This document shows, in pieces, positions 1 to 5,187 of a stretch of 8,643 bases of DNA. The position numbers and the translations under genes are program-made. The stretch's first letter is position 1, and each line of letters starts with the position of its first letter. Where the stretch lies: assembly GCA_002402545.1 (NCBI GenBank), contig DHGA01000055.1, positions 1 through 8,643 on the forward strand, given 5' to 3'. The notes under the pieces are model-generated. The model was not told where the DNA came from. It made no database searches and saw only the letters and a program-made list of their open reading frames with translations. The DNA comes from Syntrophaceae bacterium UBA4810 (GTDB lineage: Bacteria > Desulfobacterota > Syntrophia > Syntrophales > Smithellaceae).

Positions 1-153
1 CGGGAAAAAGAAATGGAAATAATCGAGCACTGGAAGGCTCAATTGGATAAAATTATCGCCATGAGGCCGGATAGTATTTCATCTTTACAGCTCCAGCTGA
101 CAAAGACAGCGGAAATGATGGCCAATCGTATCCGGGTGTTGAAAAAGGGATAA
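1..153 (+). CDS. 3' end of an unidentified protein (C-terminal 50 residues)
   Basis: The frame is open from the first base and stops at TAA 151-153, so only the C-terminal 50 residues are present. They are charged and probably alpha-helical, rich in Glu, Lys, Met and Gln, and end in a basic tail (RIRVLKKG). There is no membrane segment, cysteine pair or family motif that I recognise, so I give no function. The next gene starts two bases after this stop and its ribosome binding site (AAGGGA, 145-150) lies inside the last codons here. The two are therefore probably co-transcribed and translationally coupled. The upstream part would be needed to name it. Confidence 0.75.
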   Translation, partial: REKEMEIIEHWKAQLDKIIAMRPDSISSLQLQLTKTAEMMANRIRVLKKG

Positions 154-155
154 TT

Positions 156-731
156 ATGGAAAGCATCGCTAATTTCTTATTTGAAGTGGGAATGCTCAAT
201 AAAACTCCGCGTACCGGATATCAGTTCCTGGGCAGCGGGAAAGAATCAGTTTCCGAACACGTTTTACGAACTTTATATGTGGGATACACACTCTGTAAAA
301 TGGACGAAACGCTTGATGAACAACACGTGCTGAAGATGTGTCTTTTTCATGATTTACCTGAAGCGCGCACAGGGGATATGAATTACGTAAACAAAAAATA
401 TGTTGAAGTTAATGAGGAAAAAGCCGTTCGGGAACTTTGCGGGGGATTATCTTTTGGTGGGGAAATTAAAAAAATAATCGATGAGTTTAATCTCCGAGAA
501 ACAAAAGAAGCGCAGACGGTCATGGACGCGGATCAGTTAGCCCTGATACTACAGCTTAAAGAATACGGCGATTTGGGAAATAGATATGCCGATGAATGGA
601 TAAATTACGCCTTGAAAAGGCTTATAACAAAAAATGCCAAAAAATTGGCAGGCCAAATTATTAAAACCGATTTTTCCAACTGGTGGTTTAAGGAAAAAAG
701 TGATTGGTGGATAAACGGCAACAAAAAATAG
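156..731 (+). CDS. HD-domain phosphohydrolase, YfbR/HDDC2-like (HD_3 family)
   Basis: This is a 191-residue cytoplasmic protein of the HD metal-dependent phosphohydrolase superfamily. The metal-binding pattern is complete: His35 in SEHVLRT, the His65-Asp66 doublet in FHDLPEARTGD with Glu69 and Asp74, and a late Asp in MDADQL (Asp124/Asp126). The HDLPEA-x-TGD and DADQLALILQ strings resemble the YfbR/HDDC2 group, whose characterised members are 5'-deoxynucleotidases that dephosphorylate dNMPs. The size fits, since YfbR is about 200 residues. The ATG at 156 has AAGGGA five bases upstream. A nucleotide-pool role is inferred from family resemblance, and substrate choice cannot be read from the sequence. 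It sits second in an operon with a lipoprotein and mscL, which gives no functional clue. Confidence 0.88.
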   Translation: MESIANFLFEVGMLNKTPRTGYQFLGSGKESVSEHVLRTLYVGYTLCKMDETLDEQHVLKMCLFHDLPEARTGDMNYVNKKYVEVNEEKAVRELCGGLSFGGEIKKIIDEFNLRETKEAQTVMDADQLALILQLKEYGDLGNRYADEWINYALKRLITKNAKKLAGQIIKTDFSNWWFKEKSDWWINGNKK

Positions 732-763
732 AAATAACCCCAACTTTTTATTTTAAAGACAAT

Positions 764-1201
764 ATGAAAAACCCAAAAATCATTTTTTTGTATTACTTTT
801 TTATAGTTATTTTTCTCTTTTCATGCGGGTTTATAACGGAAACTACAGTTATTGACACACCTGACGAATACCGAAGAACGTATGAGGCAAAAGAAGAAAT
901 CGTTTTAAGGGCGATAGCCCGCGTTTTTCAGGAGAGGCAAATGGGGCTGAATGTCACAATAAACAGAAAAGACCGGACTGTCGCAACAGATTATTTGACC
1001 CGGGATGACTGGCGGACAAAAAGTTTTGCCCGAGTAAAGCAAATTGACTGGAAAGAAACAGAAACAGTTATATCGATTATTACGGAGAAAAAAACAAAAA
1101 CAGGATGGCAAATGGTAAGATTGCTAAAAAAGGAGCAGTACGCTAACGTTTTCAGCGAAATTGAGTTAAGAATTTACGAAGAAATGGCAAAAATTGAATA
1201 A
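764..1201 (+). CDS. small lipoprotein of unknown function
   Basis: The start at ATG 764 gives 145 residues opening with a short basic segment and a hydrophobic stretch (residues 6-19). This ends in the lipobox-like LFSC, so Cys21 would be lipidated and the mature protein anchored in the inner or outer membrane. An in-frame TTG at 704 would add 20 residues, overlap the HD gene and bury the signal peptide, so I reject it. The SD before 764 is weak (AAAGA, 755-759). The mature part is an alpha/beta-looking domain of about 120 residues. Its helical segment (AKEEIVLRAIARVFQER) is followed by strands and a C-terminal helix (SEIELRIYEEMAKIE). It may be a BamC-like or helix-grip domain, but that is a guess. 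Phe at lipobox position -2 is unusual. It lies 32 bases after the HD gene and 31 before mscL, on the same strand. Confidence 0.8.
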   Translation: MKNPKIIFLYYFFIVIFLFSCGFITETTVIDTPDEYRRTYEAKEEIVLRAIARVFQERQMGLNVTINRKDRTVATDYLTRDDWRTKSFARVKQIDWKETETVISIITEKKTKTGWQMVRLLKKEQYANVFSEIELRIYEEMAKIE

Positions 1202-1232
1202 AAAGTAATATTAATACTTGAAGGGAAAAAAT

Positions 1233-1640
1233 ATGGAACACAGAAAGAGAGTTTCGGCAATATTCAACGAATTCAAGAATTTCGCATTTAAGGGAAATGT
1301 GGTTGATCTGGCTATTGGTGTTATTATTGGCATGGCGTTCGGTAAAATCATCGATTCCCTAGTCAAACATATTATCATGCCGGCGATCAGCGTGCTTCTT
1401 CCCGGTGAACAGGGTTATCTGGCTTGGAAGTGGGTAATTAACGGAAGTGAAATTTCCTACGGACTCTTTATTGGAGAAATCGTCAATTTTTTGATTGTCG
1501 CCCTCGCTTTGTATATTTTTATTGTAAAGTTTTTGGGCTTGATTATGAAAACAAAAAAGGAAGAAGCTGTCACTCCTCCGCCTCCAACTTTAGATCAGCA
1601 ATTGCTTACAGAAATCCGTGATTTGCTTAAAACAAAATAA
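1233..1640 (+). CDS. mscL: large-conductance mechanosensitive channel MscL
   Basis: This 135-residue inner-membrane channel opens under membrane tension to release solutes during hypo-osmotic shock. The hallmark block is present: FKNFAFKGNVVDLAIGVIIG near residues 14-33, with TM1 running to about residue 50 (IIMP). The periplasmic loop is short. TM2 lies near residues 77-104 and contains FLIVALALYIF. A charged, proline-rich linker follows, then the LLTEIRDLL cytoplasmic helix that forms the pentameric bundle. Length matches the family (E. coli is 136). I start at ATG 1233, which has AAGGGA (1221-1226) six bases upstream. An in-frame TTG at 1218 would place that SD inside the gene. It is the last gene before a hairpin at 1672-1706. 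Confidence 0.97.
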   Translation: MEHRKRVSAIFNEFKNFAFKGNVVDLAIGVIIGMAFGKIIDSLVKHIIMPAISVLLPGEQGYLAWKWVINGSEISYGLFIGEIVNFLIVALALYIFIVKFLGLIMKTKKEEAVTPPPPTLDQQLLTEIRDLLKTK

Positions 1641-1671
1641 ATTATTAGGTAATGTTGGAGTGTTTCTTATG

Positions 1672-1706
1672 AGCGGGTTTGCGTCTAATTGAGACGCAAA
1701 CCTGTT
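1672..1706 (+). terminator. hairpin terminator after mscL
   Basis: A perfect 11-bp stem (1676-1686 with 1692-1702) has a five-base loop (1687-1691). It can be lengthened to about 15 bp with G-T pairs. The trailing sequence has only a short broken T-run, so termination may be partial or Rho-assisted. It lies 31 bases after the mscL stop and before the acyl-CoA enzyme gene. Confidence 0.65.
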
Positions 1707-1749
1707 TGCTTAAATAAGTTTCAGGTGAGCAAGGCTATATCTGATATCC

Positions 1750-2811
1750 ATGATAAATTCTCAAAATACCGAAAAAACGGTTCATTTTTACATCAAAAAA
1801 TTCACGGCAGAGATAATTCTTAACCGTCCTGATGTCATAAACAGTCTGAATATAGAGATGATACAAAGCATAACGGATTGCTTAAATATGGCACTTGAAG
1901 ACGATCAGTGCAGGTGTATTATTTTTTATGGGTCTGGCAATAAAGGCTTTTGCGCCGGGGGAGACGTCAAAGAGCTGGCGCGAAAAGCTGATAATAAATT
2001 ATTTGATGCAGTTAACCTTTTTTTCAAAAAAGAGTACGCGCTTGATTTAATGATCCATAATTCTACAAAACCGATTATTGTTATTGCTGATGGAGTTACT
2101 ATGGGAGGCGGATTAGGGATTGCCGCCGGCGCGGATATTGTTTTGGCTACCGAACGCACGCGCATGGCTATGCCCGAGGCGAGAATCGGATTCTTTCCGG
2201 ATGTGGGTGCTACTGGCTGGTTGTTTTCGCGTTGTCCTAAAGGTTATCCTGAATATTTAAGCCTTACCGGATACGAAATGCGCGCAAAAGAATGCGTTCG
2301 AATTGGTTTGGCTACGCATTTTATAATGTCCCGGGATTTACACAAAGTTATAGCCGCATTGGAGAATTATGAACCTGATAGAAAATTGCGCAGAAAAGAA
2401 CTATCATTGAAAATTCAGAAGATAATATCTCCATATATAAATCATGATATACCGGCAAACAAAAATATGGATGATTGGGTGGCAGGATATTTTGCGGGAA
2501 AGTCAGATTTGAATGAAATTATCAATTCTTTGGAAAAGTGCGTCAACCATAAAGACCTTTGCGAAAATGTTTTTGACGGTATCGCGGCAAGGTCGCCTAC
2601 TGCGCTGGTTCTAACATTGAAATTACTACGTCATAACGAAGGACGACCTATTGCGGATGTTTTTTCTTCAGAGCTTAAGGCGGCGGAATTTATGACAAGA
2701 CAGCCGGATTATCTTGAAGGTATACGAGCAAGGCTTATCGAAAAAGATGACACACCGAGGTGGCAGCCCGAAAAGATAGAGCAGGTGAATCTTGCGGGTT
2801 TGGAACTATAA
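1750..2811 (+). CDS. 3-hydroxyisobutyryl-CoA hydrolase-like enzyme (crotonase superfamily, ECH_2)
   Basis: This 353-residue cytoplasmic crotonase-fold enzyme has the length and motifs of 3-hydroxyisobutyryl-CoA hydrolase (valine breakdown) rather than an ordinary enoyl-CoA hydratase of about 260. Visible features are FCAGGDV (residues 67-73) and GVTMGGGLG (115-123) for the oxyanion hole, and FFKKEYALD (91-99). MPEARIGFFPDVG carries Glu143 and Asp151, the positions used by the hydrolase. The C-terminal part has SPTALVLT and EGIRARLIEKDDTPRW, typical of the ECH_2 domain. An acyl-CoA hydratase with other substrates remains possible. The start has no good SD: AAGG at 1731-1734 is 15 bases away. 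An in-frame stop at 1726-1728 and the domain boundary both support ATG 1750. The gene stands alone, with no other valine-pathway gene in view. Confidence 0.87.
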   Translation: MINSQNTEKTVHFYIKKFTAEIILNRPDVINSLNIEMIQSITDCLNMALEDDQCRCIIFYGSGNKGFCAGGDVKELARKADNKLFDAVNLFFKKEYALDLMIHNSTKPIIVIADGVTMGGGLGIAAGADIVLATERTRMAMPEARIGFFPDVGATGWLFSRCPKGYPEYLSLTGYEMRAKECVRIGLATHFIMSRDLHKVIAALENYEPDRKLRRKELSLKIQKIISPYINHDIPANKNMDDWVAGYFAGKSDLNEIINSLEKCVNHKDLCENVFDGIAARSPTALVLTLKLLRHNEGRPIADVFSSELKAAEFMTRQPDYLEGIRARLIEKDDTPRWQPEKIEQVNLAGLEL

Positions 2812-2818
2812 AAGTATT

Positions 2819-3007
2819 TTATTTTTCCGCGTTGCGTTTTCCGAAAAATCTGGTCAGAAAATCAGCTTCTTTCGGGGATAAGTCAAATTTAAAAACAGCG
2901 TCTTCAATCAGCATTGCCAGTGGTTCATTATTTTTTTCTTCCAGTTGCGCAGATATCCATTTTATCGCTTGTTTTATTTCTTCCCCGTCCGGCATTATTG
3001 TCGCCAT
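2819..3007 (-). CDS. conserved small protein of unknown function, 62 aa
   Basis: This minus-strand gene converges on the acyl-CoA enzyme gene with only seven bases between stops. The start ATG (3007-3005) has a clear SD, AAGAGG (3022-3017), nine bases upstream, which favours it over the overlapping plus-strand frame at 2760-3011. The protein is soluble, without signal, membrane segment or cysteine. It begins with PDGEEIKQAIKWISAQLEE and has an acidic middle (MLIEDAVFKFDLSP) and a KEADFLTRFF end. It reads like a small helical protein that I believe is conserved in deltaproteobacteria, but I cannot name a family or function. The gap from 3008 to 3204 probably holds its promoter as well as that of the flavoredoxin gene. 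Confidence 0.72.
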   Translation of the reverse strand: MATIMPDGEEIKQAIKWISAQLEEKNNEPLAMLIEDAVFKFDLSPKEADFLTRFFGKRNAEK

Positions 3008-3122
3008 ATAACAAAACCTCTTGATATTTATGAGTATTTTAAAAATTATTAAAAGCTCATATCGGTTAATTAGCTATTATGTTAAGCATATTTTTAAAAA
3101 AGAACAACAAAAATCATTAATA

Positions 3123-3150
3123 TTGACTTCGCAAAATCAGTGACTAAATT
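3123..3150 (+). promoter_or_regulatory. possible promoter of the flavoredoxin-rubrerythrin operon
   Basis: TTGACT (3123-3128) and TAAATT (3145-3150) are separated by 16 bases, in an AT-rich gap some 55 bases before the first gene. The -35 matches well and the -10 matches at four of six positions. It is the best candidate here, but AT-rich sequence gives chance matches. Confidence 0.38.
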
Positions 3151-3204
3151 CAGAACGTTAGCGATAAATAATCAATATGGTAAATATCAGAAAAGGAAAT
3201 AATT

Positions 3205-3774
3205 ATGAAAAAATCTTTTGGTTCTAAAACACTTATTTATCCGACCCCCGTGTGGGTAGTAGCCGCTTATGATAAAAGCGGTAAGCCCAACGCGGCAACA
3301 GTTGCATGGGGAGGAGTTTGCAGTTCCAAGCCAGCTTCCGTGGCAATATCGCTGAGAAAATCAAGATACACCTATGAAAATATTATTGAGCGTAAAGCAT
3401 TTACAGTAAATGTTCCTTCTGCCGATCAGGTGAAAATTGCCGATTATTGCGGCATTGTTTCCGGAAGAAACGAAGATAAATTCGCGCGAGCGGAAATTAC
3501 CGCGGTCAAAGGCGATTTTGTGGAAGCTCCATACATTAAAGAATTTCCGATGGCATTAGAATGTAAGTTAAGCTCTGTTGCCGACATTGGTATTCATACT
3601 CATTTAATCGGAGAGATAATGGATGTTAAGGTTGATGAAAACATGCTCGATAAAGATGGTTTGCCCGATATTCATAAAATTAATCCCGTAATTTACGCGC
3701 CGGAAATGCAGGGGTATTACAGTGTAGGCGAATTCTTAGGGCGCGCGTTTGCAATAGGTAAAGAAATTAAATAA
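3205..3774 (+). CDS. flavoredoxin / flavin reductase-like FMN-binding protein
   Basis: This 189-residue cytoplasmic protein has the split-barrel FMN-binding fold of the flavin reductase-like / flavoredoxin family. Characteristic stretches are PTPVWVVAAYD (13-23), NAATVAWGGVCSSKPASVAI (29-48) and SLRKSRYTYENI (49-60), where the flavin phosphate is held. DYCGIVSGRNEDKF and the GEIMDV strand of the barrel follow. In Desulfovibrio a related flavoredoxin passes electrons in sulfur metabolism, so this one probably shuttles electrons through bound FMN. The partner is not identifiable from sequence. A strong SD (AAAGGA, 3192-3197) sits seven bases before ATG. Rubrerythrin follows after 26 bases on the same strand, so the pair likely forms one operon for oxygen or peroxide defence. 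Confidence 0.9.
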   Translation: MKKSFGSKTLIYPTPVWVVAAYDKSGKPNAATVAWGGVCSSKPASVAISLRKSRYTYENIIERKAFTVNVPSADQVKIADYCGIVSGRNEDKFARAEITAVKGDFVEAPYIKEFPMALECKLSSVADIGIHTHLIGEIMDVKVDENMLDKDGLPDIHKINPVIYAPEMQGYYSVGEFLGRAFAIGKEIK

Positions 3775-3800
3775 ATATACAATAAGAAAGGAGCTAATTA

Positions 3801-4379
3801 ATGGGAAAATCAATAAAAGGTACGAAAACGGAAAAAAACTTGCTGGCCGCGTTTGCCGGGGAGTCTCAGGCGAGAAACAGATATACTTTTTTTGCAAGCG
3901 CCGCGAAAAAAGAAGGTTATGAGCAGATTTCCAGATTTTTTCTGGAAACAGCGGAAAACGAAAAAGAGCATGCCAAAGTATTTTTTAAATATCTGGAAGG
4001 AGGAGAGGTGGAAATTACTGCCGGATATCCCGCGGGCGTGATTGGCAATACCGGACAGAATCTGCAGGAAGCCGCGGATGGAGAAAAAATGGAATGGAGC
4101 ACGCTGTACGCGGATTTCGCTAAAGTCGCCCGTGAAGAAGGCTTCGAGGAAGTAGCCAGATCTTTTGACCAGATTGCCAAAGTCGAAATGTTTCATGAGC
4201 TAAGATACAGAAAGCTTGCCAAAAATATCGATGATAAAGATGTGTTTAAAAAGAAAGCAAAAGCCAAGTGGCATTGCATCAACTGCGGATATGTCCATGA
4301 AGGTGATGAAGCGCCGAAGGAATGTCCGGCGTGCAGGCATCCGCAATCCTATTATGAAGTTTTGGCGGAAAATTATTAG
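3801..4379 (+). CDS. rbr: rubrerythrin (diiron peroxidase with C-terminal rubredoxin domain)
   Basis: This 192-residue cytoplasmic enzyme reduces hydrogen peroxide to water in anaerobes. The N-terminal four-helix diiron domain keeps all expected ligands: Glu21 (FAGESQARNRY), Glu54 and His57 (ENEKEH), Glu95 and Glu98 (GEKMEW), Glu129 and His132 (VEMFHE). The C-terminal rubredoxin-like domain has the two Cys pairs, C159-x2-C162 and C175-x2-C178, that hold the FeS4 iron. Length matches the classic form (191 in Desulfovibrio vulgaris). ATG 3801 follows AAAGGAG (3787-3793) by seven bases. It shares an operon with flavoredoxin and is followed by a strong terminator. Electrons could come from the neighbouring flavoprotein, which is an inference from position only. 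Confidence 0.98.
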   Translation: MGKSIKGTKTEKNLLAAFAGESQARNRYTFFASAAKKEGYEQISRFFLETAENEKEHAKVFFKYLEGGEVEITAGYPAGVIGNTGQNLQEAADGEKMEWSTLYADFAKVAREEGFEEVARSFDQIAKVEMFHELRYRKLAKNIDDKDVFKKKAKAKWHCINCGYVHEGDEAPKECPACRHPQSYYEVLAENY

Positions 4380-4402
4380 TTAACAATAAAACCCAAAAAA
4401 TT

Positions 4403-4441
4403 AAACAGCCCGTGATTTAAAAACACGGGCTGTTTGTTTAT
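4403..4441 (+). terminator. Rho-independent terminator after rubrerythrin
   Basis: A perfect 12-bp stem (4403-4414 with 4424-4435) rich in G-C has a nine-base loop and is followed by a T-rich tail. It lies 24 bases after the rubrerythrin stop and separates this operon from the promoter at 4496. Confidence 0.9.
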
Positions 4442-4495
4442 TATCCAATCCGGGATTATTAAATCATTACAAAGCGTAATAACGGTTTGTTATGC

Positions 4496-4524
4496 TTGAC
4501 AGTAATTGCAAAATGCCCTAGATT
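4496..4524 (+). promoter_or_regulatory. sigma70-type promoter of the GerMN-fusA operon
   Basis: A perfect -35 TTGACA (4496-4501), a 17-base spacer and a -10 TAGATT (4519-4524, four of six) predict transcription from about 4531. That leaves a leader of some 27 bases containing AGGAGA (4542-4547), ten bases before the ATG at 4558. This is the best promoter in the window. Confidence 0.7.
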
Positions 4525-4557
4525 GGCGCAGTTTTTTGATCAGGAGAGCAGTTTAAT

Positions 4558-5181
4558 ATGACTACAAAAAGACTAAGAAGGGCGGAAGCCCTTAAGGGAA
4601 GGAAAAAAAAGAAATCGACCAGAATGATTTATTTGCTGGCAATTTTAGGTTCGATATTTATTGTTCTGCTGATTTTCTTTGTAATATTGTTTAGCGCGTT
4701 ATTTCCCGCGGGAGGTAAGGATGCTCTCAAAAAGAAGGAAAAATACGCGGTAACAATTTATTTTTCCGATAAGCAGGAAAGATTTTTAGTGCCGGAAACT
4801 CGTTATATAATTAAAGAGAAAGATGAAGCCCTACAGGCCAAAGAAATTGTCAGAGCATTGCTTGATGGTTCCAAAACAGGTTTGATCAATACTTTTCCCT
4901 CTGGGGTTAATGTTATAGATGTTAAAGTTAATAATGATGGGACTGCTTTGATAAACTTTGACGCTAACCTGTCTAAACTTCACCCGGGAGGTTCGGCCGC
5001 GGAAATGGCGTCAATTTATTCTTTGGTAAATTCGCTTACAGAAAACATTAATAATATCAAACAGGTAAAGATTGTAGTGGATGGCGGCGAACTGACTTCC
5101 ATAAAAGGTCATATCTCGACAAAAAATGCTTTTCGTCGAGATCCAGAGCTTATTGTCAAAGCTAAGGAGGGTAAGAGCTGA
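4558..5181 (+). CDS. membrane-anchored GerMN-domain protein
   Basis: This 207-residue protein has a strongly basic N-terminus (residues 4-22), one membrane helix (about 23-49) and then a GerMN domain (about 64-195). GerMN signs are IYFSD, LVPETR, ALLDGSKTGLINTFPSG, GTALINFDANL, HPGGSAAEMASIYSLVNSLT and a late IKGHIS with FRRDPELI. The topology, basic side in and domain out, puts the GerMN part in the periplasm. The domain was first described in the Bacillus germination protein GerM. In non-sporulating bacteria it is usually associated with the cell envelope, with unclear biochemistry. It is not itself evidence for sporulation. The gene is first in an operon with the EF-G gene, which starts six bases after its stop and in the same frame. 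Confidence 0.9.
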   Translation: MTTKRLRRAEALKGRKKKKSTRMIYLLAILGSIFIVLLIFFVILFSALFPAGGKDALKKKEKYAVTIYFSDKQERFLVPETRYIIKEKDEALQAKEIVRALLDGSKTGLINTFPSGVNVIDVKVNNDGTALINFDANLSKLHPGGSAAEMASIYSLVNSLTENINNIKQVKIVVDGGELTSIKGHISTKNAFRRDPELIVKAKEGKS

Positions 5182-5187
5182 TTTTTT

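Noticed and set aside
704..763. Longer TTG start for the lipoprotein
   Set aside because: It would overlap the HD gene by 28 bases and push the signal peptide 20 residues inward. The start at 764 gives a normal lipoprotein signal.
2760..3011. 83-codon plus-strand open frame
   Set aside because: It overlaps the end of the acyl-CoA enzyme gene and is antisense to the 62-residue minus-strand gene, which has a proper SD and better composition.
3030..3143. 37-residue plus-strand frame in the gap before flavoredoxin
   Set aside because: It has no SD, its composition is what AT-rich non-coding sequence gives, and it overlaps the candidate promoter.
4470..4496. Short inverted repeat ATAAC/GTTAT just upstream of the -35 box of the GerMN promoter
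   Set aside because: Only five bases per arm in AT-rich sequence. Too weak to call an operator.
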